This document shows, in pieces, positions 1-7,037 of a stretch of 64,000 nt of DNA; the first letter of the stretch is position 1, and each line of letters opens with the position of its first letter. The translations under genes and the position numbers were made by a program. The notes under the pieces were generated by a model. The model did no database searches, had not been told where the DNA came from, and saw nothing but the letters and a program-made list of their open reading frames with translations. The DNA is taken from NCBI GenBank assembly GCA_014190675.1, contig BJGT01000007.1, positions 1 through 64,000 on the forward strand, read 5' to 3'. Origin of the DNA: Comamonadaceae bacterium. GTDB taxonomy: Bacteria > Pseudomonadota > Gammaproteobacteria > Burkholderiales > Burkholderiaceae_C.

Positions 1-24
1 CGGGACTTGGGGGGGCGTGGTCAT
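1..24 (-). CDS. possible 5' end of a minus-strand gene, cut by the window edge
   Basis: An ATG on the minus strand at 24-22 opens eight codons (MTTPPQVP) up to the window edge, and an AAGGA-like Shine-Dalgarno stretch lies about 10 nt upstream. It would be divergent from the sugar-acid operon that begins near 345. A regulator or transporter gene would be usual in that position, but eight codons show no function. This rests only on the start codon and the ribosome-binding site. Confidence 0.3.
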
Positions 25-344
25 GTTGTTCCATCCTTGCGAGATTGGCAAACACTGTGGGCCGCCTGGAATGCCTTGGTGGCACTGGTCAAAACGGGCA
101 TTGGCAAGCCGCTTGTAACATTTCTCGGAGTTCACAAAAAGAGGGTAAACCACTACGCGCTGGCCTTGGCAGGTGCTGGTTATCGGGCCCCCGCCCAATT
201 TAGGCTGCGCCGCTGTACCGGCCGGCACCGCAGGTGTGCTGTATAGAAAATAACGGGTAAAGGGTAAATACGGATGCTTGTGGTGCTGTAAGCGCGCTAC
301 CATCTTTGACGCTTGTTTTTTTGAGCGCAACCGGCAGGCCTGCA
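25..344. other. intergenic region upstream of the sugar-acid operon
   Basis: I find no convincing gene here. A plus-strand frame at 7-246 is open but has no recognisable features. The segment 250-272 carries two GGGTAAA direct repeats 7 nt apart, and another copy lies near 143. These could be regulator contacts, but no clear -35/-10 pair was found. If the minus-strand start at 24 is real, this is a divergent promoter region. Confidence 0.35.
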
Positions 345-1313
345 TTGTTAAAGTCTGAAATCCTGGTAGTTGCCAAGGTGCATCCGCTGTACCTCCAAGC
401 TCTCAAAGAGGTGTTTCATGTGCACGACTGTGCACACGAAGGCGACGCTGCTCGCTTTGCCGAATTGGCCCCGCGCATTCTGGGCCTGGCGGCGGGCGGG
501 GAGTCGCTGGTGCCCAGCGCTCTGCTGGAGCAACTCCCCAACCTTAAGCTGGTGTCGGTTTTTGGTGTTGGCTATGACGGTATTGATGTTCAGGCCGCAG
601 TCGGGCGTGGTGTCATGGTGACGCACACGCCTGGGGTGTTAACCGATGACGTGGCAGACCTGGCACTGGGTTTGATGTTGTCTCTGAGCCGAAACATTGC
701 GCAGGCAGACCACTATGTCAGGGCAGGGCGCTGGCCTTCCGGGCCCATGCCTCTGGGCAGAAAACTCTCAGGTGCCCGCCTGGGTATTGTTGGCCTGGGC
801 CGTATCGGCATGGCGATTGCCCAGCGGGCTTTGGCCTTCAACATGTCAATCGCCTATACCGGCCGCAGCGAGAAGCCTGGTTCAGGCTTTGTTTTTTATC
901 CGACTGTCGCCCAGCTGGCGGCTGAGGTTGATTTTTTGCTTGTCATCACGCCGGGCGGGCAGGGCACTCGGCACCTGGTCAATGCCGAGGTGCTGGCTGC
1001 TCTGGGTCCGGCGGGCTACCTGATCAATGTGGCACGCGGCAGCGTGGTGGATGAGCAGGCCCTGATTGAGGCCCTCCAGTCAGGTGCTATTGCTGGTGCC
1101 GCGCTCGATGTGTTTGCCGATGAGCCCAATGTGCCGCGGGTGTTGTGGGACATGCCCAACCTGGTGCTCACGCCGCACATGGCCAGCGCCACCCACCAGA
1201 CGCGACAGGCCATGGCTGACCTGGCTTTTGCCAACATGGAGGCGGTCTTGGCGGGCCGGCCCGCGCTAACACCGGTGCCAGAGTGCCTGGCCGCTCAACA
1301 CCCCCGGCGCTGA
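345..1313 (+). CDS. D-2-hydroxyacid dehydrogenase (glyoxylate/hydroxypyruvate/2-ketogluconate reductase type)
   Basis: NAD(P)-dependent cytosolic reductase of 2-keto acids, 322 aa. A GLGRIG dinucleotide-binding motif lies near residue 150. The catalytic triad of the family is visible: Arg in VARGS (about 230), Glu in DEPN (about 259) and His in TPHMAS (about 278). The length is normal. The frame is open upstream to a TTG at 306, but the family-like N-terminus (LKSEILVV) points to the TTG at 345. The gluconokinase ATG overlaps its TGA, so the two are translationally coupled. Idonate and gluconate dehydrogenases downstream make 2-ketogluconate reductase (GhrB/TkrA-like) the best guess, but the substrate cannot be read from the sequence. 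Confidence 0.85.
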   Translation: MLKSEILVVAKVHPLYLQALKEVFHVHDCAHEGDAARFAELAPRILGLAAGGESLVPSALLEQLPNLKLVSVFGVGYDGIDVQAAVGRGVMVTHTPGVLTDDVADLALGLMLSLSRNIAQADHYVRAGRWPSGPMPLGRKLSGARLGIVGLGRIGMAIAQRALAFNMSIAYTGRSEKPGSGFVFYPTVAQLAAEVDFLLVITPGGQGTRHLVNAEVLAALGPAGYLINVARGSVVDEQALIEALQSGAIAGAALDVFADEPNVPRVLWDMPNLVLTPHMASATHQTRQAMADLAFANMEAVLAGRPALTPVPECLAAQHPRR

Positions 1314-1870
1314 TGTCTGTGCCAGCCATGTCTTTTTCTGCCGGTCCCAAGGCCAGCGCGATTGTCGTGATGGGTGTTTGCGGCAGCGGAAAATCCACTG
1401 TGGCCAGCGCCTTGGCCGACGCCTTGCAACTGCGCATGCTTGACGGCGACGACCTGCATGAGCCGCTCAGCATCGACAAAATGCGATCGGGTATTCCCCT
1501 GGAAGACGCTGACCGCCTGCCTTGGTTAGACCGTGTTGGCAGCTACCTCGCCGCTGTCGATGAGCAGTCGCCTCGCGGCCGTATCGTGGCCTGCTCGGCC
1601 CTCAAGCGGGCCTACCGCGACCGAATTCGGCGCATCTGCCCGGCAGTATGTTTTGTTTTTTTGGACGGCGAGCCCGAATTGATCCGACAGCGCATGGCGC
1701 AGCGCGTTGGGCACTATATGCACACCGGCTTGCTGGCCAGCCAGTTGCAAGCCTTGGAGCGGCCGCAGGCCGACGAGGCCGATGTCATTTCCCTGGATAT
1801 TAGATTGCCGCTGCCGCGTTTGGTCGCGCTCTCTATCAGCGGGCTCGGGGCAAGCCCGGCCGCTGACTAA
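1313..1870 (+). CDS. gntK: gluconokinase
   Basis: ATP-dependent phosphorylation of D-gluconate to 6-phosphogluconate, 185 aa. The Walker A loop GVCGSGKST starts near residue 20, followed by LDGDDLH and CSALKRAYRD, both typical of the GntK/IdnK family. Length is close to the usual 175-180 aa. The ATG at 1313 overlaps the upstream TGA (tgATG); a second in-frame ATG at 1328 is also possible. It is the step where the operon's ketogluconate and idonate branches meet and enter central metabolism. Confidence 0.9.
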   Translation: MSVPAMSFSAGPKASAIVVMGVCGSGKSTVASALADALQLRMLDGDDLHEPLSIDKMRSGIPLEDADRLPWLDRVGSYLAAVDEQSPRGRIVACSALKRAYRDRIRRICPAVCFVFLDGEPELIRQRMAQRVGHYMHTGLLASQLQALERPQADEADVISLDIRLPLPRLVALSISGLGASPAAD

Positions 1871-1908
1871 ATCCGCTACCTCGTTTTATTCCACATCGAA
1901 AGCCCACC

Positions 1909-2247
1909 ATGTTCATCCGCTGTGCATTTTTTCGCGGTCAAGTCAGACCTGGTTTTGAAGAAGCTTTTGACAGCTATATCCATGAGCATCTGGTGCCCCT
2001 GTGGACCCGTTTTCCGGGCGCCCAAGAGGTGCGGGTGCTGCGCCAGGTAGAAAGTGATGTCAGCGATCCGCGCTTGGAGATGGTTTTGTCGGTGCGCTAC
2101 CCGAGCCGAGAAGCCATCGAGTTGGCCCTCGCCTCCGAGGTTCGCCAGCGCAGCCGTGAGGTCTCCAAAGGCCTGATCGACATGTTTGATGGAACCGTTT
2201 TCCACACTGTTTTCAGCGCTGAAGAATTTCCCATGCCCAAAGGGTAA
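1909..2247 (+). CDS. small conserved protein, dimeric alpha/beta-barrel (EthD)-like
   Basis: 112 aa, no signal peptide or membrane segment. The layout (N-terminal beta strand, a helix with HEHLVPLW, strand VRVLRQV, second helix) resembles EthD/ABM-type dimeric alpha+beta barrels. That is a fold-level guess; no catalytic motif is recognised. It lies 38 bp after gluconokinase and upstream of the two dehydrogenases, so it is probably part of the sugar-acid operon. Sugar operons often include a small mutarotase- or barrel-type protein, but a function should not be assumed. Confidence 0.7.
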   Translation: MFIRCAFFRGQVRPGFEEAFDSYIHEHLVPLWTRFPGAQEVRVLRQVESDVSDPRLEMVLSVRYPSREAIELALASEVRQRSREVSKGLIDMFDGTVFHTVFSAEEFPMPKG

Positions 2248-2262
2248 GCCGGTAACGAACGA

Positions 2263-2272
2263 GTGCTAGCAC
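2263..2272. promoter_or_regulatory. 10-bp perfect palindrome in an operon gap
   Basis: GTGCTAGCAC is self-complementary and sits in the 135-bp gap between the small barrel-like protein and the SDR gene, the widest gap in this operon. It could be a regulator half-site pair or an RNA feature. No promoter elements were recognised nearby, so the assignment is tentative. Confidence 0.2.
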
Positions 2273-2382
2273 CCAATGCGCGGCTCCATGCTAGTTTGTG
2301 TGCTCTTTCCTGCATTAGCGCATGACCCACCTCACCGCCGCCTGTGCGGTCCGTTTCAACCAGACAGCGGAGTCCCTTTTTC

Positions 2383-3168
2383 ATGACAAATTCCAAGCCT
2401 GTGGCGGTACTTGATTCTTTTGGGCTGCGGGGCCGGCGGGCACTGATCACCGGCTCTTCGGCAGGCATCGGCCTGGCGCTGGCGCGTGCCTTGGGGCAGG
2501 CCGGCGCGCAATTGGTTCTCAATGGGCGCGGTGCGGATAAGCTCACTGCCGCTGCGAATCTATTGCGTGCTGAAGGCCTGTCAGTCACCACGGCGCTGTT
2601 TGATGTCACCGATGCCGACGCGGTGGCCCGAAGTGTTGAAGCGCTGGAGCGAGCGGGTGCAGTGGATATTTTGGTCAACAACGCAGGTATCCAGATTCGT
2701 GGCCCGCTGCATGAATTTGCCCTGAGCGATTGGCAGACCCTGATGAAGACCAACCTGGACAGCGCCTTTTTGGTCGGTCAGGCGGTGGCGCGTCACATGA
2801 TTGCGCGCGGGCGCGGCAAGATCATCAATATTTGCTCTGTGCAGAGTGAGCTCGGCCGTCCCGGAATTGCGCCTTACACCGCCAGCAAGGGTGCGCTCAA
2901 AATGCTCACCAAGGGCATGGCCATCGACTGGGGCCCGCTGGGTCTGAATGTGAACGGCATCGGACCAGGCTACTTCAAAACCGAGCTCACTGAAAAATTG
3001 GCGGCAGATCCGCAGTTCACCAGTTGGCTGGTCGGGCGGACCCCAAGCCGGCGCTGGGGCGATGTCGAAGATCTGGGTGGGGCAGTGGTATTCTTGGCCA
3101 GCGAGGCCTCCCGATTTGTCAACGGCCATATTCTGTATGTCGATGGTGGCGTGACCGCCACATTGTGA
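2383..3168 (+). CDS. idnO: gluconate 5-dehydrogenase (SDR family)
   Basis: Interconverts 5-keto-D-gluconate and D-gluconate with NAD(P)H, cytosolic, 261 aa. Classical short-chain dehydrogenase features: TGSSAGIG cofactor motif near residue 22, NNAG, catalytic Ser about 152, and YTASK with Tyr165 and Lys169. The ATG at 2383 is chosen because the family N-terminus (LDSFGLRGRRALITG) follows; the frame is open upstream without homology. It ends 11 bp before the L-idonate dehydrogenase gene, the usual idnO/idnD partnership. SDR substrate choice is hard to read, so the specific name relies on context. Confidence 0.82.
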   Translation: MTNSKPVAVLDSFGLRGRRALITGSSAGIGLALARALGQAGAQLVLNGRGADKLTAAANLLRAEGLSVTTALFDVTDADAVARSVEALERAGAVDILVNNAGIQIRGPLHEFALSDWQTLMKTNLDSAFLVGQAVARHMIARGRGKIINICSVQSELGRPGIAPYTASKGALKMLTKGMAIDWGPLGLNVNGIGPGYFKTELTEKLAADPQFTSWLVGRTPSRRWGDVEDLGGAVVFLASEASRFVNGHILYVDGGVTATL

Positions 3169-3179
3169 GAGGACCAACC

Positions 3180-4232
3180 ATGCGTGCCCTGATTTGCCAT
3201 GCGGCCGAAGACCTCAGGCTTGAACACATCGAAACGCCCAGCCTGGGAGAGCAGCAAGTGCTAGTGCAGGTAGCTTTTGGCGGCATCTGTGGATCTGACC
3301 TGCATTACTACCAGCACGGCGGTTTTGGCACGGTGCGCATCAAGCAGCCGATGGCCCTGGGCCATGAGGTTTCGGGTGTTGTTGAGGCTGTGGGCGGCAA
3401 GGTCAACGGCCTGCAGGTCGGCCAACGCATCGCCATTTCCCCTTCCCGGCCCTGCGGGGGTTGCAAGTTTTGCCAGGCTGGGCAGCACAACCACTGCCTG
3501 TTTATGCGTTTTTACGGCAGCGCCATGCCTTTTCCCCACATCCAGGGCGCATTCAGCGAAAAACTGGTCATTGATGCCGGCCAGGCGCATGTCGTTGCGG
3601 ACCACCTGAGCCTGTCCGAGGCGGCCCTGGCAGAACCGCTGTCGGTTGGCCTGCATGCAATTGTGCGAGCGGGTGGCGTGCTGGGCAAGCAGGTGCTGGT
3701 GACTGGTTGTGGACCGATTGGGTCGCTGCTGATTGGCGCGCTTCGCCGCGCTGGTGCGGCGCGCATTGTTGCTGTTGACATTGCCGATTTGCCCTTGGCC
3801 TGCGCGACAAAAATGGGCGCAGACGAGACCATCAACTTGCGCGCCGATGCCCAGGGGCTGGATAAATACAAGGCTGACAAAGGCCAGTTTGACGTAGTTT
3901 TCGAAGCCTCAGGAAGCGCCGCTGCTGTGCTTGGCGCACTCGAGGTGATCGCACCACGCGGCGTGCTCGTGACTGTCGGGCTAGGAGGTGACATGAGCTT
4001 GCCGATGAACCAGATCGTGGCCAAAGAGGTGGACCTGCGGGGCACCTTCCGCTTTCATGCTGAATTTGCTACGGCCGTGCAGTTCCTCAACAGCGGCTTG
4101 ATCGATGGTCTGCCGGTGATCACTCAGGTGCTGCCCATGAGCCGCGCCTTGGAGGCCTTTGCGCTGGCGGCTGACAAAAGCCAGTCGCTCAAGGTGCAAA
4201 TAGCCTTCGAAGAAGAAATATCGGCGGCATGA
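3180..4232 (+). CDS. idnD: L-idonate 5-dehydrogenase (zinc-dependent MDR)
   Basis: Oxidises L-idonate to 5-ketogluconate, the substrate of the preceding SDR; 350 aa. Catalytic zinc ligands are visible as Cys37 in GGICGSD and His62-Glu63 in GHEVSG. The structural zinc site is CGGCKFC...C (Cys92, 95, 98, 106). A Rossmann motif (TGCGPIGSL) lies near residue 175. The ATG at 3180 follows an AGAGGA ribosome-binding site. It is probably the last gene of the sugar-acid operon. Related threonine or sorbitol dehydrogenases share the fold, but the adjacent idnO and gntK favour idonate. Confidence 0.88.
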   Translation: MRALICHAAEDLRLEHIETPSLGEQQVLVQVAFGGICGSDLHYYQHGGFGTVRIKQPMALGHEVSGVVEAVGGKVNGLQVGQRIAISPSRPCGGCKFCQAGQHNHCLFMRFYGSAMPFPHIQGAFSEKLVIDAGQAHVVADHLSLSEAALAEPLSVGLHAIVRAGGVLGKQVLVTGCGPIGSLLIGALRRAGAARIVAVDIADLPLACATKMGADETINLRADAQGLDKYKADKGQFDVVFEASGSAAAVLGALEVIAPRGVLVTVGLGGDMSLPMNQIVAKEVDLRGTFRFHAEFATAVQFLNSGLIDGLPVITQVLPMSRALEAFALAADKSQSLKVQIAFEEEISAA

Positions 4233-4302
4233 TTGAGCCCTGCCAAACCCCGTCAAAAACAGGGCAATTGGCCACGAAATTTACCTGGCAACTGAGGCTG
4301 GC

Positions 4303-4623
4303 GTGAAAAAAACATTCCAACTCGTGATCGAAGGCAGGCACCCGGACCGGCTGCTCGAAGCAAGCAAGCATGATGTCCGGAAATACATGGCAAGGCAGCG
4401 CCGGGCCGAACTGCCAGAAGGCGCTGACTACTGGGATTTTTCCTGTCGTTTTGGCTTGACCGAGACCGATGCAGCCCCGGTGCATGTGGCCGAGCTGATC
4501 ACTGCGATGGATGCTGCGGCCAAGGGCGGAGCAGCAGCGTTTTTTGTCGACATCATGGGCCGGGCTGCTCACCGCAAAGCCAAAGCCGAACCCGGCATGC
4601 CGCCGGCGGGCTTGCAGGCCTGA
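4303..4623 (+). CDS. DUF6172-like conserved protein
   Basis: 106 aa, soluble, no signal peptide. The KHDVRKY...RR..LPEGADYWDF stretch is what I associate with the proteobacterial DUF6172 family, whose function is unknown. It begins with GTG in the context MKKTFQL. It ends 7 bp before the stop codon of the convergent NlpC/P60 gene. The 70-bp gap from idnD contains a short GCCCTG/CAGGGC inverted repeat (4237-4242 and 4260-4265). It may be transcribed separately from the sugar-acid genes. Confidence 0.7.
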   Translation: MKKTFQLVIEGRHPDRLLEASKHDVRKYMARQRRAELPEGADYWDFSCRFGLTETDAAPVHVAELITAMDAAAKGGAAAFFVDIMGRAAHRKAKAEPGMPPAGLQA

Positions 4624-4630
4624 GAAGATC

Positions 4631-5161
4631 CTATTGCCGGGTCTGAACCCGGCGCGCGCCGTCAAAGCGCCTGCGCCAGTAGGTTTGCGCCATGTCATCG
4701 ACGCGAACCTCAGCCCCAGGTTTGGGCGAATGAACAAACTTGCCCCCGCCAACATAAATGCCAACATGGCTGAAGGTGCGGCGCATGGTGTTGAAAAACA
4801 CCAGGTCACCCGGCTGAAGCTCGGCGCGTTCAATCTTTTGGGTCGCGGCTGCCTGCTCGGCTGCGCTGCGCGGCAAAACAGTGTCGGCGCTCTGCTCGTA
4901 CATGGCCTTGACAAAGCCGCTGCAATCAAAGCCGGTTTCGGCTGTGTTTCCGCCTCGCAGGTAGGGTCTACCCATGAATCCCAGCGCATTGAAAACCAGC
5001 GTCGCCGCCTGTTCGGTGGCGGTTTGGCGCACTTGTTCCAGGCGCAGCAGCAGACCTTTTTCGAGCAGCAGGCGTTCTAGGTCGTCGGGTGCGGCGTTCG
5101 GATTGGCATGGGCTGGCGCGGCCAGAGCCAACACAAACGCCAGTAGGATGGGGCCTCGCAT
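4631..5161 (-). CDS. secreted NlpC/P60-family peptidoglycan endopeptidase
   Basis: 176 aa precursor with an N-terminal signal peptide (hydrophobic LLAFVLALAAPAHA, cleavage near residue 19). The NlpC/P60 papain-like domain is clear: catalytic Cys80 in FDCSGFV, His132 in SHVGIYVG and His144 in KFVHSP. Family members cut the D-Glu/mDAP linkage in peptidoglycan stems, in the periplasm. It is divergent from acuI across a 137-bp gap that holds a strong promoter candidate on this strand. No Shine-Dalgarno sequence precedes the ATG, which with the promoter position suggests a leaderless mRNA. Confidence 0.9.
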   Translation of the reverse strand: MRGPILLAFVLALAAPAHANPNAAPDDLERLLLEKGLLLRLEQVRQTATEQAATLVFNALGFMGRPYLRGGNTAETGFDCSGFVKAMYEQSADTVLPRSAAEQAAATQKIERAELQPGDLVFFNTMRRTFSHVGIYVGGGKFVHSPKPGAEVRVDDMAQTYWRRRFDGARRVQTRQ

Positions 5162-5168
5162 CCCGGGT

Positions 5169-5198
5169 AGGATAGCGCCGTTCCCGACGGGCTGTCAA
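5169..5198 (-). promoter_or_regulatory. sigma-70-like promoter for the NlpC/P60 gene
   Basis: On the minus strand a perfect TTGACA (5198-5193) is followed after 18 nt by TATCCT (5174-5169), a 4/6 match to the -10 consensus. The ATG begins only 7 nt downstream of the -10 hexamer. Transcription would therefore start at or next to the first base of the start codon, giving a leaderless message. Confidence 0.55.
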
Positions 5199-5201
5199 TG
5201 T

Positions 5202-5218
5202 CCGAACGACATGTTCGG
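5202..5218. promoter_or_regulatory. inverted repeat between the NlpC/P60 gene and acuI
   Basis: CCGAAC, a 5-nt spacer, then GTTCGG: a perfect 6-bp inverted repeat in the divergent intergenic region, just upstream of the TTGACA element of the NlpC/P60 gene and about 80 bp before acuI. The size suits a dimeric regulator site. Which regulator and which gene it serves are not shown. Confidence 0.35.
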
Positions 5219-5298
5219 GCGGCGCAACCAATTGGGTCTGAGCGGCTCCGTAAGACAACACAAACCAAGGGCATGGTCTGCCAAACTGGAATTTTTAA

Positions 5299-6282
5299 AT
5301 GATGTTCAGAGCGCTGGTCTTGGAAAATGATGGCGGCTTTCGCGCCACCGTGAAATCGGTCGACGCGGCGCAGCTGCCTGAGGCGGACGTGACTTTGGCG
5401 GTGTCCTACGCCACCTTGAATTACAAGGACGGCTTGGCCATCACCAACCGGGGGCCAGTGGTGCGCCAGTGGCCCATGGTCGCCGGCATTGACGGCGCTG
5501 GTACCGTGGTCGCCTCCAGCCATCCGGACTGGCAGGTCGGCGATTTGGCGGTGCACAACGGCTGGGGCGCAGGCGAGACCCATTGGGGCTGCCTGGCCGA
5601 GACAGCTCGGCTCAAAGGCGATTGGTTGATCCGTCTGCCCCAGGCTTTGAGCCTGCGCCAGGCGATGGCCATTGGTACGGCTGGCTACACCGCGATGTTG
5701 TGTGTGCTGGCACTGGAAGACCACGGCGTGAAGCCAGACGCTGGCGAGGTGCTAGTCACAGGGGCGAGCGGCGGCGTGGGTAGCGTGGCCATTGCGCTGC
5801 TGGGTCGGCTAGGCTACACCGTGGTCGCGGCTACCGGCCGGGCGTCTGAAGAAACTTACCTCAAAGCGCTGGGGGCCAGCAGTGTGCTGGACCGGGCCAT
5901 GCTGGCCACCACGGGCAAAGCCTTGCAAAAAGAACGCTGGGCCGGCGTAGTGGACGCAGTCGGCTCGCATACTTTGGCCAATGCGCTGGCCCAAACCCGT
6001 TATGGCGGCGTGGTCGCCGCCTGCGGTCTGGCCCAGGGCATGGATTTGGCAAGCACCGTCATGCCTTTTATCTTGCGCGGCGTGGCCCTGGTGGGCATCG
6101 ATTCAGTGATGGCGCCTTTGTCTCGTCGCCAGCGCGCCTGGGCGCGAATCGCCCGCGATCTCGACCCCGTCCTGCTCGAGACCATGGTTCAGGAGTTGCC
6201 GCTCGACGGGGCGATTGACGCTGCCCATGCCTTGATGGACGGTCGGGTGCGGGGCCGCACCTTGATCAAGATCGGCGGCTGA
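5299..6282 (+). CDS. acuI: acrylyl-CoA reductase-type MDR oxidoreductase (AcuI/YhdH)
   Basis: NADPH-dependent reduction of acryloyl-CoA to propionyl-CoA is the established role of AcuI/YhdH proteins. This 327-aa zinc-free medium-chain dehydrogenase has YATLNYKDGLA near residue 37, GIDGAG near 72, and the nucleotide-binding TGASGGVGS near 155. Length matches the family (about 325-330). ATG at 5299; TTG/GTG alternatives were not needed. It lies in the same direction as an isochorismatase-like gene and prpE, which fits detoxification or assimilation of acrylate or 3-hydroxypropionate into propionyl-CoA. Confidence 0.88.
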   Translation: MMFRALVLENDGGFRATVKSVDAAQLPEADVTLAVSYATLNYKDGLAITNRGPVVRQWPMVAGIDGAGTVVASSHPDWQVGDLAVHNGWGAGETHWGCLAETARLKGDWLIRLPQALSLRQAMAIGTAGYTAMLCVLALEDHGVKPDAGEVLVTGASGGVGSVAIALLGRLGYTVVAATGRASEETYLKALGASSVLDRAMLATTGKALQKERWAGVVDAVGSHTLANALAQTRYGGVVAACGLAQGMDLASTVMPFILRGVALVGIDSVMAPLSRRQRAWARIARDLDPVLLETMVQELPLDGAIDAAHALMDGRVRGRTLIKIGG

Positions 6283-6317
6283 TGTAAGCCCCGTCCCAAT
6301 TTTTCAGAAAGTTAGAC

Positions 6318-6914
6318 ATGCTTCTTGAAGCCGACCAGGCCCAGTTGGTGCTACTTGATTACCAGGTCCGACTAATGCCAACCATGTGGGAATCGCACTG
6401 GGTGCTGGCCAATGCTCTGCGTTTGGGCGAAGTCGCCCGTTTGCTGGGCATGCCCTGCTGGGGGACCGAACAACATCCCGCGCTGCTCGGGCCCCAGTTG
6501 CCGCAGGTCCGGGCGCTGTGCGGCCGCACGCTGACCAAAATGCAATTCAGTGCCGGCGGGGAGGGTCTCACAGAGTGGCTGCGGCCCCCGACAAAACCCC
6601 AGGCAGGCAATGTGCGAAGCCTGCCCAAACATTTGCAAAAGGCCGCCAGCCCAGTGCGCCCGATGGTGGTGATTGCAGGCTGCGAGGCCCATGTCGGCGT
6701 GTTGCAAACCGCCCTGGATTTGCTTGAAGACGAGTTCGAGGTCTGGGTGGTGACTGATGCGTGCAGTTCGCGCACCGAACGCAACCGGGATGCGGCCTTT
6801 GACCGACTGGCCGGCGCCGGCGCGGAGCTGCTGACCACCGAGATGTTCGCCTTTGAGTGCCTGCGCAGCGCCGAGCATCCTGACTTCGCGGCGGTGCAGG
6901 CCTTGATCAAGTAG
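6318..6914 (+). CDS. isochorismatase-family cysteine hydrolase
   Basis: 198 aa cytosolic alpha/beta hydrolase of the YcaC/isochorismatase-like group. The family triad can be read as Asp14 (LLDYQ), Lys74 (TLTKMQF) and Cys122 (IAGCEAHVGV). Members hydrolyse amides, imides or vinyl ethers, and the substrate here is unknown. It is 35 bp after acuI and about 120 bp before prpE, all on one strand. An acrylamide- or nitrile-derived amide upstream of acrylate would fit that context but is speculation. Confidence 0.82.
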   Translation: MLLEADQAQLVLLDYQVRLMPTMWESHWVLANALRLGEVARLLGMPCWGTEQHPALLGPQLPQVRALCGRTLTKMQFSAGGEGLTEWLRPPTKPQAGNVRSLPKHLQKAASPVRPMVVIAGCEAHVGVLQTALDLLEDEFEVWVVTDACSSRTERNRDAAFDRLAGAGAELLTTEMFAFECLRSAEHPDFAAVQALIK

Positions 6915-7037
6915 CCGCCATGTGCAGCGCTGCGGGCGCCCAAGGCGTTCGTGGCGGGCCTGCCAGTGCAGTCAGTTGGCTGCAAGTTGCGCGGCCATAA
7001 TCTGTTCCGCAAGCGCTTGCTTCGACCGGGGACAGAC

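Noticed and set aside
7-246. Open plus-strand frame of 79 codons at the left edge
   Set aside because: No ribosome-binding site, domain or plausible composition; it overlaps the start region of a better-supported minus-strand gene candidate.
4237-4265. GCCCTG/CAGGGC inverted repeat after idnD as a terminator
   Set aside because: Only 6 bp, 17-nt loop and no following T-run.
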